Shown here: positions 1 through 6,744 of the stretch, piece by piece
Position numbering within the stretch: position 1 is the first letter of the stretch
Layout: each line of letters starts with the position of its first letter
From: Collimonas sp. UBA1456
GTDB taxonomy: Bacteria; Pseudomonadota; Gammaproteobacteria; Burkholderiales; Burkholderiaceae_D
Direction: 5' to 3'
NCBI GenBank assembly: GCA_002325825.1
Contig: DCSW01000011.1
Coordinates: 1 to 9,561, forward strand
Length of the DNA: 9,561 bases
Notes under the pieces: model-generated
The model's input: the letters and a program-made list of their open reading frames with translations, nothing else
Databases searched by the model: none
What the model was told of the DNA's origin: nothing
Translations under genes and position numbers: made by a program

Positions 1-39
1 GCAATTAGTCAACTTTCTCTTTCTCGCTTTAATTATTAT

Positions 40-61
40 ATTGAAAAGATATTGAAAAGAT
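40..61. repeat. 11-bp perfect tandem duplication
   Basis: The unit ATTGAAAAGAT occurs twice head to tail (40-50 and 51-61) with no mismatch, in an AT-rich stretch. Two copies are enough to be real but not enough to assign a function. Slippage in non-coding DNA is the simplest explanation. Confidence 0.7.
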
Positions 62-109
62 TCCGAACCGGCTCTACTCTAAGTAAACCACATTGGGTAG
101 AGTAGGTGT

Positions 110-126
110 CGCCGGCATGGCCGGCG
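110..126. repeat. GC-rich 7-bp hairpin, 3-nt loop
   Basis: CGCCGGC (110-116) and GCCGGCG (120-126) are perfect reverse complements around ATG. A weaker 6-bp inverted pair, CTCTAC (72-77) and GTAGAG (97-102), lies just to the left. Neither strand has a T-run after the stem, so it does not look like a standard intrinsic terminator, although it could mark the end of a gene lying left of the window. Confidence 0.5.
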
Positions 127-436
127 CTCATACACAGCGCAGTGGAATTGCACTCGGGGTCTAACGGCACCAAGCGAATGTTGTCGCCTGGGGGGGGGCG
201 AGATCGGTTACGGCAGTAATGCCGATTCTCAGTTTGAGAGAGGCTGGCCGGTGTCGGGTGTGGCAGATTACTGGGGCATGGTTGTATTTTGCATAGTTAG
301 GTTGGCGGGTGTTGAAAAAGGATCGTCGCGTTGCCTGGAATATTGCCAGAATTCGTAGTGATGCTCGATACTGCAACAAAAAATTTGCCTCATGGCACTG
401 TTGGTCTTATGCGTCGACCCGCAAGGCACTGTAGCC

Positions 437-468
437 CACTTGGCTTGGGTGTTGTTGGCAGCCAAGTG
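437..468. repeat. 9-bp perfect inverted repeat near NtrC sites
   Basis: CACTTGGCT (437-445) and AGCCAAGTG (460-468) are exact reverse complements separated by 14 nt. The repeat ends 28 bp before the first NtrC-box match. It could be an operator-like site or a hairpin. The T-rich sequence after it is interrupted, so a terminator role is weakly supported. Confidence 0.45.
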
Positions 469-496
469 TCGCTATTTGGCTAATTTTGTCAAATAT

Positions 497-513
497 TGCA
501 CCATAGTGAAGCG
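497..513 (+). promoter_or_regulatory. NtrC-binding site 1 (enhancer)
   Basis: TGCACCATAGTGAAGCG fits the NtrC box TGCACYA-N3-TGGTGCA. The left half-site is perfect, and the right half keeps the T, G, G and C positions. Its centre (505) is 30 bp from that of the second site, close to three helical turns, a spacing typical of paired NtrC enhancers. It lies about 186 bp upstream of the start site predicted for the sigma-54 promoter at 665-680. The match is seen in the sequence; binding is inferred. Confidence 0.7.
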
Positions 514-526
514 CTTTTTCTCGGCG

Positions 527-543
527 TGCAACATTGTGGTGCG
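527..543 (+). promoter_or_regulatory. NtrC-binding site 2 (enhancer)
   Basis: TGCAACATTGTGGTGCG matches the NtrC dyad TGCACYA-N3-TGGTGCA with one mismatch in the left half (A for C) and one at the last base. This is the stronger of the two sites. Two such matches at helical spacing upstream of a -24/-12 promoter and of glnK-amtB are hard to explain by chance. The centre (535) is about 156 bp upstream of the predicted transcription start. Confidence 0.75.
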
Positions 544-546
544 AAT

Positions 547-574
547 TTGAAGGTGCCATATCTTTTGGGATAAT
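547..574 (+). promoter_or_regulatory. Possible sigma-70 promoter upstream of nlmA-glnK-amtB
   Basis: TTGAAG (547-552), a 16-bp spacer and GATAAT (569-574) resemble a housekeeping -35/-10 pair (4/6 and 5/6 matches). It begins just after NtrC site 2, in an AT-rich stretch that could also help DNA bending between enhancer and sigma-54 promoter. It might give basal transcription of the operon. Such matches arise by chance in AT-rich DNA. Confidence 0.35.
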
Positions 575-664
575 TTTTGTAATTAACATTCACAAAGCGT
601 TGCCGCCAAATGCCCTGCAAGCGGGCAGTAGCAGCACTATGGTAAAAGGAAGGGGAGCTGCGGT

Positions 665-680
665 TGGCATGAATTCTGCT
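665..680 (+). promoter_or_regulatory. Sigma-54 (RpoN) -24/-12 promoter
   Basis: TGGCATGAATTCTGCT matches the sigma-54 consensus TGGCACG-N4-TTGCW. The invariant GG (666-667) and GC (678-679) have exactly the required spacing; the two differences (T for C, C for T) lie outside those dinucleotides. Transcription should start near 690, about 53 nt before the nlmA ATG at 744. Together with the NtrC sites upstream, this predicts activation under nitrogen limitation, as known for the orf1-glnK-amtB operon of Herbaspirillum seropedicae. Confidence 0.8.
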
Positions 681-743
681 ATGGGGTGTTTTGAAGAGTA
701 ACGATTTATCGGTTTTTCATTCAACATACCAACAGGGACACAC

Positions 744-1451
744 ATGAAAAAGCTGATTTTAGCGGCAGCAATAGCAACAATTTTTGCCACCGGATTTGCG
801 CACTCCGAAGATGCCAAGCCGGATACTGAGGTCAGTTACAATATTTTTGTGGTAAACGATTACCGCTTCCCTGGTATTTCGCAAACGCGCTTCGATCCTG
901 CGGTGCAAGGTGGCGCCGATCACATCAACAACTCGACCGGCCTGTACACAGCCACCTGGCCCAACATCAAGTGGATCGAGGATGCAGTCGACAGCGACGA
1001 TCCCGGTGTCAGCAGCAAGAGTCCGTTTGAGTGGGATATCTACGGAGGCAAGCGTAGCGCACCCAGATCGGCCGCAATGCCAATACTTTCGAACTATATG
1101 GCCGGCTCGGTTACGGCCCGGCTTACTTCAAATACTCGCATGCGATGACCAATCTGGTTGGTGCGACCAACAGCAAGAACGGCGCTTACTAAGATGCCGG
1201 CGCCAACTTCGATGTCGGTGCGGACGTCACGCTCGGCCTGCATATCGGCCGCCAGACTGTCGAGAATTTCAACTTTGCCAGTTATACCAATTGGAAGGCC
1301 GGCGTCAGCAAAACTTTCGATCAGATCGGCGACTTGACATTAGGGGCTGACATTTGTCGGCACCAACGCTAAGGATGACGCTTACGTCAGTCCAAGCGGC
1401 AAGAATCTGGATCGCAACGGCGTCGTGTTCTCGCTGGCGAAAACCTTCTGA
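744..1451 (+). pseudogene. nlmA: Decayed NlmA/TIGR02001-type outer-membrane protein
   Basis: The first 134 codons are open and start with a signal peptide (MKKLILAAAIATIFATGFA) after a good ribosome binding site (AGGGA, 734-738). They continue through the family-like segments NDYRFPGISQTRFDPA and FEWDIYGGKR. After about 1055 the homology moves to the +2 frame at about 1076 (NANTFELYGRLGYGPAYFKY); roughly 25 residues found in relatives seem to be missing at this junction. That frame has an in-frame TAA at 1190-1192, after NSKNGAY. The homology jumps again near 1350 and resumes at 1353 as FVGTNAKDDAYVSPSGKNL, ending SLAKTF at TGA 1449-1451. At least three independent lesions make a functional product very unlikely. 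Intact relatives are predicted beta-barrel outer-membrane proteins of unknown function and are the first gene of an NtrC-controlled operon with glnK and amtB in Herbaspirillum. The family name is recalled, not searched. Confidence 0.85.
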
Positions 1452-1520
1452 CGTATTGCGTCACGTCTCAAGCAACATAGAGCAACTTAGAAAATTTGAA
1501 CAGACCATAACGAGGCCAAC

Positions 1521-1859
1521 ATGAAACTGATTACTGCGATCATTAAACCGTTCAAGTTCGACGAGGTGCGCGAAGCGCTGTCGGCGATTGGCGTGCAAGG
1601 CATCACCTTGACCGAAGTAAAGGGCTTCGGCCGCCAGAAGGGACACACCGAGCTGTATCGCGGCGCCGAGTATGTCGTCGATTTCTTACCGAAAATAAAA
1701 ATCGAAGCGGCAGTCGACGATTCGATCCTGGAGCAAGCGGTGGAAGCCATAGAGACAGCGGCGCGCACCAGCAAGATCGGCGACGGTAAGATCTTTGTCT
1801 TCGATCTGCAAGAAGTTATTCGTATTCGTACCGGCGAAACCGGCAAAGACGCAATCTAA
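1521..1859 (+). CDS. glnK: PII nitrogen signal protein GlnK
   Basis: This cytoplasmic trimeric signal protein binds ATP/ADP and 2-oxoglutarate, is uridylylated under nitrogen limitation, and blocks AmtB when unmodified. At 112 residues it has the standard PII length. The T-loop (about 36-54) carries GFGRQKGHTELYRGAEY, with the uridylylation target Tyr51 preserved. The nucleotide-binding segment is TSKIGDGKIF (83-92), and RIRTGE (101-106) follows near the C-terminus. Most PII proteins have Gly at residue 84, while this one has Ser. GAGG (1512-1515) sits 5 nt before the ATG. The stop is 16 bp from amtB, so the two are surely co-transcribed, and this linkage is why I call it GlnK and not GlnB (Val52 and Asp54 do not look specifically GlnK-like). 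No promoter is evident between the dead nlmA and this gene. Confidence 0.95.
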   Translation: MKLITAIIKPFKFDEVREALSAIGVQGITLTEVKGFGRQKGHTELYRGAEYVVDFLPKIKIEAAVDDSILEQAVEAIETAARTSKIGDGKIFVFDLQEVIRIRTGETGKDAI

Positions 1860-1875
1860 GTGAGGGGATAAAAAT

Positions 1876-3402
1876 ATGAACAACAGAAGAATGTTTGCTG
1901 CGATTGTGGTGTCCTGCACGCTGATGCTCGCAATTACCACGATGGCCCCGGCGTCGGTCGCAAATGATGCATCCGTTGTGGCCAGTGTCAGCGCAGCGGC
2001 AACTAGCGTCGTTGCACCGGCTGCCGCCATACCTGCACCAGCGGCGATCGCACCTGCTGCTGCCCCCGCAGTAGCAGCGCCTGCTGCGCCAGTACCGAAC
2101 AAGGGCGATACAGCTTGGCTGTTGGTATGTACAGCATTTGTGATTCTGATGACTTTGCCGGGCCTGGGCCTATTCTACGGCGGGCTGGTCCGCAGCAAGA
2201 ACATGTTGTCGGTGCTGATGCAATGTTTCACCATCTTCTCTCTGATCATTGTACTGTGGATTATTTACGGTTACAGTATCGTGTTTACTGAAGGTAATGC
2301 GTTCTTCGGCGGTTTCAGTTGCTTGTTCTTGCACGGCATGACGCCGGATTCTGTCGCCGGCACCTTCAGGAAAGGCGTGGTCGTTCCTGAATTCGCTTAT
2401 GTGGTGTTCCAGGGTGCATTTGCCGCCATTACTTGCGCACTGATCATCGGAGCATTTGCCGAACGCGCCAAGTTTTCCGCGATTCTGGCGTTCACTGTAT
2501 TGTGGTTCACATTCGCCTACCTACCGATTGCTCATATGGTCTGGTTCTGGCCTGGTCCGGATGGTTTCACTGATGCCGCAGCAGCTGAAAAGCTGACAGC
2601 AACCGGTGGTTGGCTGTTCCAAAAAGGCGCACTGGATTTTGCAGGCGGCACCGTGGTGCATATCAATGCCGCTATTGCCGGTTTGGTTGGTTCGTATGTG
2701 ATTGGCAAGCGCGTCGGTTTCGGCAAGGAGGCGTTCAAGCCGCATAGTCTGACGTTGACTATGGCCGGCTCTTCCTTGCTGTGGTTCGGTTGGTTCGGTT
2801 TCAACGCTGGCTCAGCGTTGGAAGCAAACGGCAGCGCCGCGCTGGCCTTCATCAATACCTTGCTAGCGCCTTCCGCTGCGGTTCTGAGCTGGAGCGTCGG
2901 TGAATGGATAGGCAAAGGCAAGCCTTCGATGCTGGGTGGCGCTTCCGGCGCGGTCGGCGGTCTGGTGGTCATCACGCCTGCGGCTGGTTTTGTCGGCCCG
3001 ATGGGTGCATTGATCATGGGTCTGCTGGCTGGCTTCGTCTGTCTGTGGGGTGTCACTGGCCTGAAGAAATTGCTGGGCGTGGACGATGCGCTCGACGTCT
3101 TCGGCGTGCACGGCGTAGGCGGCATCATGGGAGCGCTGCTGACTGGCGTATTTGCGGCGCCTAGTCTCGGTGGCACCGGTATCTATGACTATGCGACCAA
3201 TGCCGTGTTGCTAGACTATTCGATCAGCAGCCAACTGTGGATCCAGTTCGAGAGCGTGATGACCACCTTGATCTGGTCTGGCGTGGTTTCGTTTATTGCC
3301 TTCAAGCTGGTCGACATAGTCATGGGATTGCGTGTCACGGAAGAGAAAGAGCGCGAAGGTCTGGATATTTCCAGCCATGGTGAATCTGCCTACCACGATT
3401 AA
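1876..3402 (+). CDS. amtB: Ammonium channel AmtB
   Basis: This inner-membrane trimeric channel moves ammonium into the cell and is gated by GlnK. The 508 residues align with E. coli AmtB along nearly the whole mature length. The outer phenylalanine gate is Phe178 and Phe309 (E. coli Phe103 or Phe107 region, and Phe215). The binding-site Trp is 223 (HMVW), the conserved Asp is 254 (GALDFAGG), and the pore histidines are His262 (TVVHINA) and His412 (VFGVHGVGG). About 11 membrane segments follow residue 79, and the cytoplasmic tail ends EREGLDISSHGESAY, the region that contacts GlnK. A signal-like hydrophobic stretch (7-25) is followed by an Ala/Pro/Val-rich linker (about 32-75) before the channel, much longer than in E. 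coli. A periplasmic insert lies at about 224-249. GAGGGG (1862-1867) precedes the ATG. Confidence 0.96.
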   Translation: MNNRRMFAAIVVSCTLMLAITTMAPASVANDASVVASVSAAATSVVAPAAAIPAPAAIAPAAAPAVAAPAAPVPNKGDTAWLLVCTAFVILMTLPGLGLFYGGLVRSKNMLSVLMQCFTIFSLIIVLWIIYGYSIVFTEGNAFFGGFSCLFLHGMTPDSVAGTFRKGVVVPEFAYVVFQGAFAAITCALIIGAFAERAKFSAILAFTVLWFTFAYLPIAHMVWFWPGPDGFTDAAAAEKLTATGGWLFQKGALDFAGGTVVHINAAIAGLVGSYVIGKRVGFGKEAFKPHSLTLTMAGSSLLWFGWFGFNAGSALEANGSAALAFINTLLAPSAAVLSWSVGEWIGKGKPSMLGGASGAVGGLVVITPAAGFVGPMGALIMGLLAGFVCLWGVTGLKKLLGVDDALDVFGVHGVGGIMGALLTGVFAAPSLGGTGIYDYATNAVLLDYSISSQLWIQFESVMTTLIWSGVVSFIAFKLVDIVMGLRVTEEKEREGLDISSHGESAYHD

Positions 3403-3544
3403 GTCTAGTTTGATCTCGCCGAACGGCTGCAGCATTGGCTTTCCGGCAGTTTGATCGAAGTGTCGCATGATTCCATGTCAGCAGCCATGACTTGGTATTT
3501 TGCGTTTTACGTTTTGAATTTTATATGTTTCCGGAGTTAGTAAA
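3403..3544. other. amtB-GNAT spacer, no clear terminator
   Basis: No strong intrinsic terminator is visible after amtB; the only stem is GCCG-AA-CGGC (3418-3427), without a T-run. The + frame from about 3409 to 3540 is open but has no start signal and no family I can name. GGAG (about 3533-3536) suits the GTG at 3545 as a former ribosome binding site for the next gene. Confidence 0.4.
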
Positions 3545-4079
3545 GTGAACCCGAGTATCGCCCCGCAACAACGTGCAGGGTAGAAGACGTCAGGGCCAGC
3601 CAGTTCGATCAAGTGGTGTACTCGTTCGCCAATATCCTGGCAGCTTGCGTTGAACAGGGCATCAGTGTCAGTTTTTTGGGACGCGTCGAATGCCGAGGAT
3701 ACGTTCTTATTCTGATATGGCGTGAACGGTTCGGTGACTGACGTTTGCCGGTGGTGCGCGTTGCCGAACACGTTGGTTGGCACCGTGCAGGTGCTGCTAG
3801 CGATCCCGGCCAACGGCAGCGATCGGGCCGAAATCTACAAGTTGCTGATGCATTCCGATGCGCGTCGCAAAAGCGTGGCGCGCAGTTTGATGCAGCAGGC
3901 CGAGGCAGTGCCCCCCTCCGAGGGCCGTTCTGTTGATGCTCGATACCCGCACCAGCGATGCTGCAAAATTCTTATATCATTCACCTGGCTACCAGTTGAT
4001 CGGAATTATTCCCGACTATGCTTTCCCGACCGTCGGCAAGTTGGCAGATATCAGTTTCATGTACAAGAAAATTACCTGA
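3545..4079 (+). pseudogene. Decayed GNAT-family N-acetyltransferase
   Basis: Intact relatives would transfer an acetyl group from acetyl-CoA to an unknown amine. The probable GTG start (3545), after a good ribosome binding site, opens only 12 codons before TAG at 3581-3583. Homology continues in the +1 frame from about 3586 (FDQVVYSFANILAACVEQGISVSF). It passes to the +2 frame by about 3770 (LVGTVQVLLAIPANG, then EIYKLLMHSDARRKSVARSL, the acetyl-CoA-binding region), where the family's usual glycine in the RRxG turn is replaced by Ser or Val. It shifts again between about 3922 and 3930 into LLMLDTRTSDAAKFLYHS and GYQLIGIIPDYAF, ending MYKKIT at TGA 4077-4079. A stop plus at least two frame changes indicate a dead gene. 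Assignment to the GNAT superfamily is firm; the substrate is unknown. Confidence 0.82.
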
Positions 4080-4376
4080 ACTCGGAGCGATCACGTGTGA
4101 TGGCATTGGATGCCAATATGGTTTCATGGGGAAGCCCCAGTCGGCGCTTTTATTTTCCGGGCACTTTAAAAAAATGCAAACGACCCGATTTGAAGGTATT
4201 AAAGTCGTACAGCCTTCTCCCAATTTTCGCAACAGTGCGCCGGCTAATCGGCTAAATTGTGCAATTCCCGTTAGAATCCGCGTCTCTTGTTTGTCGCGTA
4301 ATGCCGCTATTTACAATAGATCGTTGCCCATGGAGTTGTACCGAGTACGCCATTTGGTCCCCTAAAGAAAGTTTTT
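4080..4376. promoter_or_regulatory. gshA: Upstream region of gshA with weak promoter candidates
   Basis: The gap of about 300 bp holds no gene I can support. Two small hairpins follow the dead GNAT gene: TGGCA/TGCCA (4101-4105, 4111-4115) and TGGGG/CCCCA (4127-4131, 4135-4139). The second is followed 8 nt later by a short T-rich stretch and might be a weak terminator. Possible -10 elements for gshA are TAGAAT (4272-4277) and TACAAT (4312-4317), but neither has a good -35; TTGTTT lies 19 bp before the second. GGCTAA occurs twice at 4242-4255. The gap suggests that gshA has its own promoter, but I cannot fix its position. Confidence 0.35.
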
Positions 4377-5675
4377 ATGGTTCCCCACCTTGTTACGGCC
4401 CTGAATGGCCCGTTGCTCGATCTAGAAAAGAAAATTCTTGCGGCCACTCCAGCCATCGAGCGCTGGTTCCGGATGGAATGGCAAGAACACACGCCGCCGT
4501 TTTATTGTTCGGTAGAACTGCGCAATTCCGGTTGCAAACTGGCGCCAGTCGATACCAGCCTATTTCCCCGGGGATTCAACAACCTGTCGCCAGAGATGCT
4601 GCCGCTTGCAGTGCAAGCGGCAATGGCAGCGATCGAGAAATATTGTCCGAATGCTAAGAATCTGTTGCTGTTGCCAGAGCAGAACACGCGCAATACTTTT
4701 TATATGCAGAATGTCGCGCGGCTGATGCAGATTTTACGCCAGGTCGGCCTACGTGTGCGACTCGGATCGCTGTCGCCGGATCTGAAGGAAGCGCAGACCA
4801 TCGAGCTGCCGGATGGCAGCACCATTACTTTGGAGCCACTTGAACGCTCCGCCAACGGCCGTCGCCTGGGTCTGAAGAATTTCGATCCGTGCACCATCCT
4901 GTTGAATAACGATCTTTCGTCGGGCACGCCGGGCATCCTGGAAGACCTCAACGAACAAAACCTTCTGCCGCCGCTGCATGCCAGCTGGACTGTGCGCCGC
5001 AGGAGCAACCACTTTTCTGTCTACGACGACGTAGTGAAGAAATTCGCCAAACTGATCGATATCGATTCGTGGATGCTGAATCCATTCTTCGCCAAGGTCG
5101 ATCAGGTCGATTTCCGGGCTAATGACGGTGAAGACAAGCTGGCCATCAGCGTCAGTTCACTGCTGACAAAGATCCGCAAGAAATATAAGGAATATGGCAT
5201 CACGGAAAAACCGTTTGTGATCGTCAAGACCGATGCCGGCACCGACAGCATGTGCGTGATGAGCGTGACCGAAGTCAGCCAGATCAGGGAATTCAATCGC
5301 AAGCAGCGCGAGAAGCTCTCGCAGGGCAAGGCCGATGGAGAAATCCACGATCTGATCATCCAGGAAGGCGTACACACCTTTGAGCACATCAATGATGCAG
5401 TAGCCGAACCGGTGGTGTACATGATCGACCGCTACGTGATCGGCGGTTTTTATCGGGTCCACGCGGAACGCGGCATCAACGAAAATCTAAATGCCCCCGG
5501 CGCCCATTTCGTACCGCTCGCGTTCGCCCAGCAGCACGCACTGCCGGACATGCTGGCCAAGCCAGGCACTACTGCACCCAACCGTTTTTATATGTATGGT
5601 GTGGTGGCTCGCTTGGGCTTGCTGGCGGCGTCGCTTGAGATGGAGAAGACTGATCCAAATCTGGAAGAGTATTAA
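4377..5675 (+). CDS. gshA: Glutamate-cysteine ligase (PF08886 type)
   Basis: It catalyses the first step of glutathione synthesis in the cytoplasm, joining L-glutamate to L-cysteine with ATP to give gamma-glutamylcysteine. The 432-residue product is of the proteobacterial GshA family (PF08886/TIGR02049, first noted in Acidithiobacillus), which is unlike E. coli GshA in sequence. Family-like segments are the N-terminal LVTALNGPLLDLEKKI, WFRMEWQEHTPPFY (about 30-43), LAPVDTSLFPRGFNNL (about 55-70), FVIVKTDAGTDSMCVM (about 280-296) and VYMIDRYVIGGFYRVH (about 348-363). The C-terminus is complete. The upstream ribosome binding site (AAAGAAAG) is weak, but the ATG matches the start I expect for homologues. 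gshB follows after 84 bp, so the whole pathway is encoded here. Function rests on recalled similarity and on this pairing. Confidence 0.93.
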   Translation: MVPHLVTALNGPLLDLEKKILAATPAIERWFRMEWQEHTPPFYCSVELRNSGCKLAPVDTSLFPRGFNNLSPEMLPLAVQAAMAAIEKYCPNAKNLLLLPEQNTRNTFYMQNVARLMQILRQVGLRVRLGSLSPDLKEAQTIELPDGSTITLEPLERSANGRRLGLKNFDPCTILLNNDLSSGTPGILEDLNEQNLLPPLHASWTVRRRSNHFSVYDDVVKKFAKLIDIDSWMLNPFFAKVDQVDFRANDGEDKLAISVSSLLTKIRKKYKEYGITEKPFVIVKTDAGTDSMCVMSVTEVSQIREFNRKQREKLSQGKADGEIHDLIIQEGVHTFEHINDAVAEPVVYMIDRYVIGGFYRVHAERGINENLNAPGAHFVPLAFAQQHALPDMLAKPGTTAPNRFYMYGVVARLGLLAASLEMEKTDPNLEEY

Positions 5676-5759
5676 TATTTGTGGGACAGAATTTAAGAGA
5701 CACCACAGCGATACTGATGACAAAAATAACTTTAAACCAAACATAACGGGCCCAAATAA

Positions 5760-6701
5760 ATGAAAATTGCTTTCCTCGCCGATCCGCTCGATACCTTCAA
5801 AACATATAAAGACTCGACCTACGCAATGATGGTCGAGGCTGTCAAACGCGACCATACGATCTATGCTTTCGAGCAAAAAGACATGGCGCTAGAAAGCGGG
5901 ATCGTTACCGCCAGCGTGGCGTGCATCACGCTGGCCGAGAACGATAAGGACTGGTATCGGGCCAGCCCCGCGACGTCGATGTTCCTATCAGAATTCGATG
6001 CGATCCTCTTTCGTAAGGATCCGCCTTTCGACATGGAATACATCTATACCACCTACCTGCTGGAATTGGCTGAGGCTCAAGGCGCACGGGTGTTCAACAA
6101 GCCGCAGGCAATCCGCGATCACAATGAAAAGCTGGCAATCTCGCAATTTTCCAAGTTCACTTCGCCGACGCTGGTCACGCGTGACACCGCTCGCTTGCGC
6201 GCTTTCCATACAGAGCATCAGGACGTCATCCTGAAGCCGCTCGACGGCATGGGCGGCAGCGGGATTTTCCGCGTGCGGCAGGATGGCCTGAATATCGGAT
6301 CGATCATCGAAACCCTGACCAACAACGGCCATCGTACGATTATGATTCAGCGCTTCATTCCGGAGATCGTCGCCGGCGACAAACGCGTGCTGGTGATCGG
6401 CGGCAAGGTGGTGCCGTATTCGCTGGCGCGGATTCCGCAACGTAGCGAAGTGCGTGGCAACCTGGCGGCAGGTGGGATTGGGGTGGCGCAGCCGCTGACT
6501 GAGCGCGATCGGGAAATCGGTGAGGCGCTTGGGCCGGTGTTGGCACAGCGTGGCTTGTTACTGGTGGGATTAGATGTGATCGGTGACTATCTGACAGAAG
6601 TGAATGTCACCAGCACGACCTGTTTCCAGGAAATTAAGAAGCAAAGCGGTTTCGATGTTGCCGCCATGTTCATTGATGCGCTGGAAGCGGCGCTGAAGTA
6701 A
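5760..6701 (+). CDS. gshB: Glutathione synthetase
   Basis: This ATP-grasp enzyme adds glycine to gamma-glutamylcysteine to complete glutathione. At 313 residues it matches E. coli GshB (about 315). Conserved features in order are FRKDPPFDMEYIYTTYLLE (84-102), NKPQ (113-116), ATP-contacting lysines near 124 and 159, the glycine-rich KPLDGMGGSGIFR (159-171), DKRVLVIGGKVVPYSLARIP (207-226), RGNLAAGG (232-239), and the metal-binding end VGLDVIG-YLTEVNV, with Asp272, Glu280 and Asn282. Two changes stand out at normally conserved sites: Arg228 where E. coli has Gly in the loop covering the active site, and Thr286 where TSPTC is usual. The enzyme may still work, since all expected catalytic residues are present. 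The ribosome binding site is poor. It probably shares a transcript with gshA. Confidence 0.95.
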   Translation: MKIAFLADPLDTFKTYKDSTYAMMVEAVKRDHTIYAFEQKDMALESGIVTASVACITLAENDKDWYRASPATSMFLSEFDAILFRKDPPFDMEYIYTTYLLELAEAQGARVFNKPQAIRDHNEKLAISQFSKFTSPTLVTRDTARLRAFHTEHQDVILKPLDGMGGSGIFRVRQDGLNIGSIIETLTNNGHRTIMIQRFIPEIVAGDKRVLVIGGKVVPYSLARIPQRSEVRGNLAAGGIGVAQPLTERDREIGEALGPVLAQRGLLLVGLDVIGDYLTEVNVTSTTCFQEIKKQSGFDVAAMFIDALEAALK

Positions 6702-6744
6702 CAGGAGAGTTTGTTTTTCTTTAAGCGGATTTTATATTGACACT

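Larger units (their letters stand above)
1..480. other. Non-coding left flank, no recognisable gene
   Basis: I see no convincing coding sequence on either strand. Possible reading frames are short, have no start preceded by a good ribosome binding site and resemble no family I know. Visible structure is limited: an 11-bp tandem repeat (40-61), a GC-rich hairpin (110-126), a run of nine G at 190-198, a small 5-bp hairpin (227-231 with 235-239) and a 9-bp inverted repeat (437-468). The stretch could be the distant upstream part of the nitrogen-control region, or the eroded remains of a gene no longer readable. Confidence 0.5.

Noticed and set aside
190..198. Run of nine G as a phase-variation tract
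   Set aside because: No gene whose frame it could switch is visible around it, so there is no support for phase variation.
442..457. Second sigma-54-like match (TGGCTTGGGTGTTGT)
   Set aside because: It lacks the essential GC at -12 and lies upstream of the NtrC sites, facing no nearby gene.
161..465. Minus-strand open frames of 65-72 codons in the left flank
   Set aside because: They overlap each other, lack good ribosome binding sites and show no recognisable motif, so they look like chance frames in non-coding DNA.
1449..1463. TGACG/CGTCA hairpin at the end of nlmA as a terminator or operator
   Set aside because: A 5-bp stem without a T-run is too weak, and glnK expression in the known operon comes from the upstream promoter.
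1686..2102. A 138-codon minus-strand frame rich in Ala and Gly
   Set aside because: It is the shadow of the Ala/Pro-rich linker of AmtB and the end of glnK; the + strand genes explain the sequence fully.
3408..3540. Open + strand frame after amtB as a small gene
   Set aside because: It has no start with a ribosome binding site at its left end, and its translation matches no family I recognise.
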